A program made the translations under genes and the position numbers. This document shows, piece by piece, positions 54,165 to 61,121 of a stretch of 64,000 bases of DNA. A model generated the notes under the pieces. The model saw only the letters and a list, made by a program, of their open reading frames with translations. It was not told where the DNA came from and ran no database searches. This DNA comes from Deltaproteobacteria bacterium (GTDB taxonomy: Bacteria; Desulfobacterota; DSM-4660; Desulfatiglandales; HGW-15): assembly GCA_020060215.1 (NCBI GenBank), contig JAGVAP010000054.1, forward strand, positions 1 to 64,000, read 5' to 3'. Numbering within the stretch: the first letter of the stretch is position 1; each line of letters opens with the position of its first letter.

Positions 54165-54208
54165 ATGGAGTGATGGAGTGATGGAGCTCCATTACTCCAT
54201 CACTCCAC
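54165..54208. repeat. ATGGAGTG octad palindrome
   Basis: ATGGAGTG ATGGAGTG ATGGAGCTCCATTA CTCCATCA CTCCAC: a nearly perfect inverted repeat of 8-base units centred on GAGCTC. It follows rng. Confidence 0.75.
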
Positions 54209-54270
54209 AAGCTTGATCACTCCGGAAGGTTGAAACCCTAGCCGCAAATCCCTATCCTAAAGGAGACAAG

Positions 54271-54295
54271 CCGGGTCTTCCGAACCCGGATTTTC
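54271..54295 (+). terminator. Hairpin with short T tract just before the M48 gene
   Basis: CCGGGT-CTTCCGA-ACCCGG followed by ATTTT. It may terminate rng transcription. It also lies between an AAGGAG (54260-54265) and the ATG at 54298, so it could instead bring the ribosome site close to the start. Confidence 0.5.
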
Positions 54296-54297
54296 GT

Positions 54298-56127
54298 ATG
54301 TTCAACAACGTCCTATATTTCATCATCGTCCTCCTCATCTTCAACGTGAGCAGCCAGGAAAGCAGGCCGGAGGCCTCCCTGGAGCATACGCTCCTGATGA
54401 TCCTGTTCAGCTTTCTTGCGCTGGCCCTTTACTCCCGGTGGGGGTTTCATCGCCTGACGGAAAGCCGGAGAAGATCGGGACGGGAGGACGGCCGCTTTGC
54501 CGGCGAATACCACGGCCTGGTCCTGAGGCTGTCGATCTTCTCCATCCTGCTCTTCGCCCTGGACATCCACCTCTTCCATCTTCGCTACTGGCTGCAGGCG
54601 ATCCCCGGGTTCAGGCCCTTATCGGTCCTTCAAGGGGCGGTCGCCCTCGGACTATTTCTGGGGTACCTGGCGACGGTATGGTATTTCGCGTGGCCGGCCT
54701 ATCGCGAGATCTTCGGGGTGGATTTCACGAGGGGAGGTTTCGTTCTCTCCAACGTGAAGTTCAACATCCCGATCCTCTTCCCCTGGATCATCCTGACGCT
54801 CGCGGTGGACCTGGCTTCGCTGGTCCCTTCCAACTCCTTCACGCATCTTCTGAACAGCCCGGAGGGGCAGATCCTTTTCTTCGCCGGATTCCTGAGCCTC
54901 CTCATGATCTTCATGCCCCCGCTCATTCAGACCTGGTGGGGGTGCAAGCCCTTCCCCGACTCCGGGGTGGTCCGCGAGCTCGAAGCCTTCCTCCGGGAGA
55001 AATCCTTCAGGTACCGGCGTCTCCTTCAGTGGCCCCTTTTGGAGGGGAGGGTGCTGACGGCCGGGATTATGGGCCTCATCCCCCGGTTCCGGTATATCCT
55101 GGTGACCCAGGGCCTCATGCAGGCCCTCTCGGTCCATGAGCTCAAGGCCGTTCTTGCCCACGAGATGGGGCATGCCAAACACAGACACATGCTTTTTTAC
55201 CTGCTGTTCCTCCTCGGGTACATGGTCCTCTCTTTCGGGATCTTCGATATCTCCTTTTCCGTGCTTGCGGTCCAGCCCTTTTTCATGAAGACCCTGGAGG
55301 GCGGGGAGTCCCAGGCGTCCAACCTGTTCTACCTGGTCCTCTCCATCCCCATCCTCGCCACCATGGTTCTCTACTTCCGCTACGTGATGGGGTTCTTCAT
55401 GAGGCATTTCGAGCGGCAGGCGGACCTCTACTCGGCCGTGGTGATGGGTACGCCCAGGGACACGATCCATTCTCTCGAGAAGATCGCGTTCCTGGGGGGA
55501 AAGATCCGTGATCTCCCGTCCTGGCACCACTTCAGCATCCGGCAGCGGGTGGAGTATCTCATCCGCATGGTGTCGGATCCGCTCCTCATCCGGAAACACG
55601 CCCGGTTCCTGCGGGTCTCACTCGCCTGTTATCTGCTGTGTATGGCGGCACTGGCCTATCTCCTCTACTACAGCCCGGCCAGGCAGAATCTCACCCTCAG
55701 CCTGGTGGGAACCGTCCTGCGTCAGCAGCTCCAAGAGCACCCCAACAGCGTCGACCTCTATCAGAACCTGGCGATGGTCTATCACCGGATGGAGAAGTTG
55801 GACGAGGCCATGGCCGTCTATGAGAAGATCATCCGGTTGAGCCCTGGCCACAGCACGGCCCTGAACAACCTGGCCTGGCTGCTCGTGACGGTACCGGATG
55901 AATCCCTGCGGGACCGGGCCCGTGCCCTGGAATTGGCGAAGAAGGCGGTGGCTGTGAGTCGTACCCCCGTGTTCCTGGATACCCTGGCCGAGGCCTATTA
56001 TGCGAACGGGTTGACCCGCGAGGCGATAGAGACCATCCAGGAGGCCATATCGATGGGACCCGAGAACCCGGGCTATTACAGGGAGCAGTTGAAGAAATTC
56101 ACCGAATCACCGAGGAGAGGCACTTGA
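54298..56127 (+). CDS. M48-family membrane metallopeptidase with C-terminal TPRs
   Basis: 609 residues. Several N-terminal membrane segments (for example LLMILFSFLALALYSRWG and LVLRLSIFSILLFALDIHLF), then an M48 domain with zinc motif HEMGHAKHRH (HExxH) around residue 284, a downstream FERQADLYSA that supplies the third ligand Glu, and a further membrane segment (~440-460). The last ~140 residues are about three TPR units (NSVDLYQNLAMVYHRMEKLD, STALNNLAWLLVT). Related to CAAX-type Ste24/HtpX proteases; targets unknown. The stop overlaps the TTG of the next gene. Confidence 0.9.
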   Translation: MFNNVLYFIIVLLIFNVSSQESRPEASLEHTLLMILFSFLALALYSRWGFHRLTESRRRSGREDGRFAGEYHGLVLRLSIFSILLFALDIHLFHLRYWLQAIPGFRPLSVLQGAVALGLFLGYLATVWYFAWPAYREIFGVDFTRGGFVLSNVKFNIPILFPWIILTLAVDLASLVPSNSFTHLLNSPEGQILFFAGFLSLLMIFMPPLIQTWWGCKPFPDSGVVRELEAFLREKSFRYRRLLQWPLLEGRVLTAGIMGLIPRFRYILVTQGLMQALSVHELKAVLAHEMGHAKHRHMLFYLLFLLGYMVLSFGIFDISFSVLAVQPFFMKTLEGGESQASNLFYLVLSIPILATMVLYFRYVMGFFMRHFERQADLYSAVVMGTPRDTIHSLEKIAFLGGKIRDLPSWHHFSIRQRVEYLIRMVSDPLLIRKHARFLRVSLACYLLCMAALAYLLYYSPARQNLTLSLVGTVLRQQLQEHPNSVDLYQNLAMVYHRMEKLDEAMAVYEKIIRLSPGHSTALNNLAWLLVTVPDESLRDRARALELAKKAVAVSRTPVFLDTLAEAYYANGLTREAIETIQEAISMGPENPGYYREQLKKFTESPRRGT

Positions 56128-57296
56128 CCGAACTTACCGGTTCCAATGATGTCCATCGGCTGGACCTGGAGGACAAGGAGGTGATCCTGGTCGGAACGGC
56201 CCACCTGTCTACGGCGAGCGTGGATCTGGTGGAGCGGGTCATCCGGGAAGAGAAGCCGGACACGGTATCCGTGGAGCTGTGCAAGTCGCGCTTCGAGTCC
56301 CTCACTCAGAATCAGAAGTGGCAGGACACGGATCTTTACCGGGTGGTGAAGGAAAAGAAGGTCATGGTCCTCCTTTCCAACCTCCTCCTGGCCTACTTCC
56401 AGAAGAAGATCGGGGCGAAGCTGGGGATCAGGCCCGGGGCTGAGATCATCAGGGCCATCGAGTGCGCGGGAGACGCCGGCGCAAAGATCCTCCTGGCGGA
56501 CCGGGATATCCGGACCACCCTCTCCCGGGCATGGCGGCTCATGGGATTCACGACCCGGTTCAGGCTTCTTTTCCACTTCATCGCCTCCTTGGCCGAGACG
56601 GAGAGCATCACGGAGGCCGAGATCGAGGAGATGAAGAAGAAGGACGTACTGGAGGCCCTCCTCTCCGAGGTGGGGAAGACCTTCCCGCAGGTGCGGAAGG
56701 TCCTCATCGACGAGAGGGATCAGTACCTGACCGAGATGATCCGCACCGCGCCCGGGAAAAAGATCGTCGCCGTCGTAGGCGCCGGGCATGTGCCCGGGAT
56801 CAAGAGAAACTGGCGGAAAGAGATCGACCTGGAGGCCCTGAACACGCTGCCGCCGAAGGGCCGGTCTTCATCCTATCTGAAATGGGGGATCCCCGCCCTG
56901 ATCGTGGCGATCTTTCTCTTCGGCTTTCTGTTCCCGGGGCGGGAGGCGGCCGCCCGGATGATCACGTCCTGGGTGCTGGCGACGGGGGTCATGGCAGGGA
57001 TGGGCGCCGTCATGGCCTTCGGCCACCCGCTCACCATTCTCTCCGCAGTCCTCTCCGCGCCCCTCACCACCCTCCACCCCCTCATTGCCGCCGGCTGGGT
57101 GGCCGGGCTCGTGGAGGCGATCGTCGTCAAACCCAAGGTCAGGGATTTCGAGATGCTGATCGAGGACATCTCGAGCCTGAAGGGGTTCTGGCGAAACAAG
57201 ATCACGCGCATCCTGCTCGTGGTGGTCTTCACCAACCTGGGGGCCACCATCGGCACCCTGGTGGCTATCCCCCTCCTGCTCCGGATCCTGGCGTAG
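56124..57296 (+). CDS. TraB/PrgY-family membrane protein
   Basis: 390 residues from TTG 56124 (TTGA overlap). A TraB domain in residues 1-235: VILVGTAHLSTASVDLVERV, VSVELCKSRFESL, LADRDIRTTLSRAWRLMG, and IVAVVGAGHVPGI. It is followed by about four membrane segments (~250-390: IPALIVAIFLFGFLFPG, MITSWVLATGVMAGMGAVMA). Members occur from pheromone-shutdown PrgY to human TRABD; a Tiki-like metalloprotease fold is proposed. Coupling to the M48 peptidase gene is notable. Confidence 0.9.
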   Translation: MTELTGSNDVHRLDLEDKEVILVGTAHLSTASVDLVERVIREEKPDTVSVELCKSRFESLTQNQKWQDTDLYRVVKEKKVMVLLSNLLLAYFQKKIGAKLGIRPGAEIIRAIECAGDAGAKILLADRDIRTTLSRAWRLMGFTTRFRLLFHFIASLAETESITEAEIEEMKKKDVLEALLSEVGKTFPQVRKVLIDERDQYLTEMIRTAPGKKIVAVVGAGHVPGIKRNWRKEIDLEALNTLPPKGRSSSYLKWGIPALIVAIFLFGFLFPGREAAARMITSWVLATGVMAGMGAVMAFGHPLTILSAVLSAPLTTLHPLIAAGWVAGLVEAIVVKPKVRDFEMLIEDISSLKGFWRNKITRILLVVVFTNLGATIGTLVAIPLLLRILA

Positions 57297-57491
57297 CGTA
57301 GTGCATCCAACGCTTCTTTACGTTTCAGCATAGGGATTTCGGTCCCGCTACACCGGACTGCGCGGATCGCAAGTCCAAAATAAGATTCCTATTCGCTCTC
57401 AGTGCGTCGAACCCTTCATTGTGCCGGCGGAGAGACGGACCAATATTGTTGATTGAAAGCGGGAAGGAAAAACGTTGTGAAATCCTAGCCG

Positions 57492-57524
57492 GGGTTCAGC
57501 GCTCCAACCCAAAACCCTGAACCC
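57492..57524. repeat. Inverted repeat upstream of the Cys-rich protein gene
   Basis: GGGTTCAG (57492-57499) pairs with CTGAACCC (57517-57524). It is 17 bases before ATG 57542, next to the AGGAGG ribosome site, and might influence its translation. The rest of the 245-base gap from 57297 shows nothing else clear. Confidence 0.45.
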
Positions 57525-57541
57525 GTCAGGAGGCTCGAGCC

Positions 57542-57775
57542 ATGGGACAATGTGAAGTATGCGGAAATGAATACGACAAGTCCTTCGAGGTCATCGCAGC
57601 AGGCCAGAAGCACACCTTCGACAGCTTCGAGTGCGCTGTGCACAAGCTGGCGCCGATCTGCGATCACTGCGGCACCAAGATCGTCGGGCACGGCATTGAG
57701 GCGAAGGGAAAGTTTTTCTGCTGCGCCAGCTGCGCCAGGAAAGAGGGAAGCGGAGAGGCTCGCGACAGAATCTAG
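57542..57775 (+). CDS. Small Cys-rich zinc-binding-type protein
   Basis: 77 residues; AGGAGG about 7 bases upstream. Cys/His positions MGQCEVCGNEYD, TFDSFECAVH, PICDHCGTKIVGHG and FFCCASCARKEG give CxxC knuckles typical of a zinc-ribbon or metallothionein-like protein. The family looks conserved but has no function known to me. It stands alone. Confidence 0.75.
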   Translation: MGQCEVCGNEYDKSFEVIAAGQKHTFDSFECAVHKLAPICDHCGTKIVGHGIEAKGKFFCCASCARKEGSGEARDRI

Positions 57776-57818
57776 TCGCAGTTTACACGCATTCTTAGTC
57801 GCAGTTTATACACATTCT
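57773..57818. repeat. Two tandem 23-base repeats
   Basis: TAGTCGCAGTTTACACGCAT-TCT (57773-57795) is followed at once by TAGTCGCAGTTTATACACAT-TCT (57796-57818), with two mismatches. The first copy provides the stop codon of the Cys-rich protein. It lies between that gene and the convergent histidine kinase. Two units are too few for a CRISPR. Confidence 0.8.
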
Positions 57819-57879
57819 GATGAGACCCTCGCATGCGCCGACCGGAACAAGCACAGGATTAGGCGGAGCGGTGGGGGAA

Positions 57880-59343
57880 TCACTTTTCCTGCGCCCCGGG
57901 AGGGGGCTCCTGCAGCATGGGGAGGACAAAGTGGAATGCGCTGCCTTTCCCCTCCCCCTCACTGTCGACCCAGATCTTTCCGTTGTGCAGATCAACCAGC
58001 TTCTTGGTCAAGGCCAGCCCCAGACCGGCCCCCTGAAAGGGGCGGCTGATCGAGTTGTCCGCCTGTTCGAAGGGCTGGAAGATCCTCGTCCGGGATTCCG
58101 GGTGGAGTCCGACCCCGGAGTCGAACACGCTGAAACGAATTCCCTTGTCGCCCGAATCCGGAGCGGCCCGAACCCGGATCATCCCCCCCTCCGGGGTGAA
58201 CTTGACGGCGTTCGACAAGAGGTTGTACAGGATGTGCTTCAGCCTGCGCTCGTCGGCCTGAAAGGACTCCATCCCATCCGAGATCTCCTGGATCATCTCG
58301 ATCTGTTTCTGAATGGCCTGCTGTCTCACCATCGACAGGCAGTCATCCACCAGAGGCCGCAGATGGACGGTGGAGACGGACAGGGCCGTCTTCCCGGACT
58401 CCACCTTGGTCAGCTCCAGGATATCGTTGATCAGCCCCAGAAGATGATCGCTGCTCCGGAGAACGTCGTTCAGGTATTCTCTCTGCGTGGGGTTGAGCTC
58501 GCCCAGGTTCCCGTCCACCACCAGCTGGGTGAAGCCGATGATATGGTTCAGAGGAGTCCGCAGTTCATGCCCCATATTGTCGAGGAATTCACTCTTGGCC
58601 CTGTTGGCGGCTTCCGCAGAGTCCCTGGAACGCTCCAGCTCCGCGGCAATGATCTTCCGCTCGGCGATCTCCCTGGTCAGCCTTTCCGTGGTGGAGACCG
58701 CCTTCCGGTTCAGGGAGTGCAACCCGTCCACCAGTACGGCTGCCGAGATGGCCACGACCGCATTCAGAAAGGCGAAATTGCTCCACGCGGCGATGGTGCG
58801 GCTCAGAGAACCCAGGAACTCGCGCTCCAGAGGCAGGGCCGGAGAGACGAGCCATCCCATCAGGAGGATGGCGGCAAAGTTCATCAGCGTCGCCAAGATG
58901 GCGGCCCTGAGCCCCAGGAGGAGTCCGGCCAGGACCGAAAAGGCGAAGAGCCAGGCCGGGCCCCCGCTCAGGAACCCGACCTGAAGGATGACGACCACGC
59001 CTATGGTGAAGGCGATCAGCAGCAGGGCCACCGCCTTGGCCCTTAGACCGATGCCGCGGCAGACCAGCAGGGAGATCAGAAGAAGAAAGGCTGCGCCGTC
59101 TGCGACCAGCAGGGGCCACAACCGCTTCGCAAAGGCCAGGTACAGGGAGGGGCCAAGGGCCAGTAGGGACAACACCGATCCGGAGGCCAGCACCGCAAAG
59201 ATGAGGCGCTCCCGCCAGTAGTCCAGCCCCTCCCCGGCCGGATCCGGGTGGAGAAACCTCTTCCGATGGTCGATCAGTCTCAGGAATCTGGTGATCAAGG
59301 TCTCACTGCCGGGGGGCAATGCAAGCGGGTCGGAGGTAGTCAT
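57880..59343 (-). CDS. Membrane sensor histidine kinase
   Basis: 487 residues from ATG 59343 (AAGGA 10 bases upstream; an earlier start at 59445 is unsupported). Six or so N-terminal membrane segments (~45-215: LIFAVLASGSVLSLLALGPS and onward) with no extracellular sensor domain, a short coiled coil, a dimerisation domain with phospho-His259 in NMGHELRTPLNHIIG, and an ATPase domain with N box ILYNLLSNAVKFT, G1 FSVFDSGVG and G2 GAGLGLALTKKLV. No cognate regulator is adjacent; the orphan receiver at 6.7 kb is one possibility. Confidence 0.93.
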   Translation of the reverse strand: MTTSDPLALPPGSETLITRFLRLIDHRKRFLHPDPAGEGLDYWRERLIFAVLASGSVLSLLALGPSLYLAFAKRLWPLLVADGAAFLLLISLLVCRGIGLRAKAVALLLIAFTIGVVVILQVGFLSGGPAWLFAFSVLAGLLLGLRAAILATLMNFAAILLMGWLVSPALPLEREFLGSLSRTIAAWSNFAFLNAVVAISAAVLVDGLHSLNRKAVSTTERLTREIAERKIIAAELERSRDSAEAANRAKSEFLDNMGHELRTPLNHIIGFTQLVVDGNLGELNPTQREYLNDVLRSSDHLLGLINDILELTKVESGKTALSVSTVHLRPLVDDCLSMVRQQAIQKQIEMIQEISDGMESFQADERRLKHILYNLLSNAVKFTPEGGMIRVRAAPDSGDKGIRFSVFDSGVGLHPESRTRIFQPFEQADNSISRPFQGAGLGLALTKKLVDLHNGKIWVDSEGEGKGSAFHFVLPMLQEPPPGAQEK

Positions 59344-59794
59344 CGGCGGCAATCCTTCACAAAGGGAAGCTCTCTGTTCAGTCACTGCAAAAAATATGCC
59401 CCCATCAGCCCGCTCACGCGGACACGATTGGGTTGACGACGCCACCGGTCACCCAGGATCAGTGATCCGTGGAAACCGGACTTGGCAGGGAATGACTCCC
59501 CCCTGAATGAAAAAACCTACACTTCTAAATGCCTGTTTAACGGCTGACTCTCCGAAAGATCGGCCCTCCCGGTCCTTGCCCGACTGTAGTAAAAATCATA
59601 CACGAAACCGCTGCCGGAGAAACGCTCTTAAGTTAAAAATGGCCGTTTTACAGTATCTTGAAGATCATGGCGTGCTATTTGCAGCCCAAGACCCTGCCTG
59701 TGAGCGGACTACCTTCGACATCCGACCCGCGGTTTGGTAAAGCCGGCGCGGATTACAGGATGCCCGTGACAGGACTTCGGAGAGGGAGGAAAAG
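59344..59794. other. 451-base divergent region without a supported gene
   Basis: It separates the histidine kinase (minus) from the cNMP-PilZ gene (plus). It includes an AT-richer part (59505-59660) that may hold promoters, but no clear -35/-10 pair stood out. A 77-codon frame at 59507-59740 has no ribosome site or recognisable sequence. Confidence 0.4.
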
Positions 59795-60574
59795 GTGACG
59801 GTGCCCGGGAGTGAAGAGGCGTTCCTGGCGGTCAGCAGACTGCGGTTCAAAAAGGGCGACCTGATCATGAAACAGGGGGACTACGGCATATCCATCTACA
59901 TGGTGGTCTCGGGCCGCGTCGAGGTTTACACCGAGTCCGCCGGGACAGAGACCTCTCTGGCCACCCTGGGCCCCGGGAACCTGATCGGCGAGATGGTCTT
60001 CTTGTCCAGAGAGCCCCGGCGGCGCTCGGCCTCCGCAAGAGCGCTCGATGACTGCGAGCTGGAACTGCTGCACCCCGAGACTCTTGCCAGAGAGTACGAG
60101 CAAATGCCGGCTATCGTGAAGATGATTGCCGACCAGTGCACCCGACGGCTGTTCCGGATGGACCGGCTCGTCGCCGAACTGAGCCTCGCCCGGGGGAAAC
60201 GAGAAGAAAAAAACTGGGGTGAAAGGGGCAACCTGCGGGCGCACTACCGCAAGAAGGTGCGCATGCTTTCCACCTGTCGTCCCTCGGAAGGCTCTTCCCG
60301 TCAGGCAAGCATGGGGGGAGAGATTCGAGACATCAGCCTGGGCGGAGTCGGGATCGAGGTCCCCAGGTTTTTCTCCGAACCCCCTTATCGGGCAGGGGTC
60401 GAGTTCTGGGTCGAGACCCGGCTCCCCAACAGCAGGCCCTTGTCGTTCAAGGCCAAGCTCGTGCGGTACGCGCCCGGCTGGACACCGAGGAGCGATCTGC
60501 TCGGGATGAGCTTCACGAGTATGAGCGAGGCGGCGCGGAGAGATCTGGGATTCTTCATGATGGGTGGCAACTGA
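59795..60574 (+). CDS. Cyclic nucleotide-binding domain fused to a PilZ domain
   Basis: 259 residues from GTG 59795 behind AGGGAGGA. Residues ~5-120 form a cNMP-binding barrel (FKKGDLIMKQGDYGISIYMV, phosphate-loop region GPGNLIGEMVFLSREPRRRS). A linker leads to a PilZ domain (~148-255) with both c-di-GMP motifs: RKKVR (RxxxR) and RDISLGGVGIEV (D/NxSxxG). The architecture suggests one protein reading both cAMP and c-di-GMP. The next gene, another cNMP protein, follows 3 bases later. Confidence 0.92.
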   Translation: MTVPGSEEAFLAVSRLRFKKGDLIMKQGDYGISIYMVVSGRVEVYTESAGTETSLATLGPGNLIGEMVFLSREPRRRSASARALDDCELELLHPETLAREYEQMPAIVKMIADQCTRRLFRMDRLVAELSLARGKREEKNWGERGNLRAHYRKKVRMLSTCRPSEGSSRQASMGGEIRDISLGGVGIEVPRFFSEPPYRAGVEFWVETRLPNSRPLSFKAKLVRYAPGWTPRSDLLGMSFTSMSEAARRDLGFFMMGGN

Positions 60575-60577
60575 TCC

Positions 60578-61042
60578 ATGGGGGATGGACTGGCTTTGGA
60601 CGGCGGGATCCAATCTTATGTGGCAAAAGAGGAAGAATACCCGGACGGGGGAGTGATCGTGAAGGAGGGGAGCTCGGGGGACTGGATCTACGTGATCCTG
60701 CGGGGGAGGGTCAAGGTCAAGAGAATGTGCTCCAAAGGCCTGGTGACCGTGGGCACTCTGAAGGAGGGGGACATCTTCGGTGAGATGGCCTTTTTCATGT
60801 ACCCCCAGAAAACCCGTTCGGCGTCCATTGTGGCCGACGGCCCCGTTCGGGTGGGAGTGCTTGACAGTGATCTGCTGGTGAGAGAGTTCGCGTCTGTCAG
60901 CCCCCGCCTGAGGAGCCTTATCCGGTCGCTGATGATGAGGCTGAAGGAGACAACGGGAAAGGCTGTCGACCTCGTGGATGATTCCGTCCGCCCGGGAAGA
61001 AAAACGACCCCGAAACAGGGCCAAGCTCCCTCGGCCGTTTAA
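60578..61042 (+). CDS. Single-domain cyclic nucleotide-binding protein
   Basis: 154 residues. One Crp-like cNMP-binding domain (VIVKEGSSGDWIYVILRGRV, VGTLKEGDIFGEMAFFMYPQ, KTRSASIVADGPVRVGVLD) without a DNA-binding helix-turn-helix, so not a transcription factor. The tail is basic and disordered. Translated together with the cNMP-PilZ fusion. Ligand could be supplied by the CHASE2 cyclase. Confidence 0.9.
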   Translation: MGDGLALDGGIQSYVAKEEEYPDGGVIVKEGSSGDWIYVILRGRVKVKRMCSKGLVTVGTLKEGDIFGEMAFFMYPQKTRSASIVADGPVRVGVLDSDLLVREFASVSPRLRSLIRSLMMRLKETTGKAVDLVDDSVRPGRKTTPKQGQAPSAV

Positions 61043-61062
61043 GAACGGCGGGTCTTTTCATC
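61034..61062 (+). terminator. Possible terminator of the cNMP gene pair
   Basis: GCCGTT-TAAG-AACGGC, overlapping the stop codon of the cNMP gene, followed by GGGTCTTTT. The T tract is short and offset. Downstream words GGTGTTG GATGTTC GATGTCG GACGCTC show the 7-base microrepeat style again. Confidence 0.45.
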
Positions 61063-61121
61063 GGGTGTTGGATGTTCGATGTCGGACGCTCGTCTTCCAA
61101 AGGGGCCTTGGGGGCTCTCGC

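Noticed and set aside
57773..57818. Possible CRISPR
   Set aside because: Only two units with no spacer between them and no cas genes.
59507..59740. 77-codon frame before the cNMP-PilZ gene
   Set aside because: No ribosome site and no recognisable sequence; it lies in a likely promoter region.
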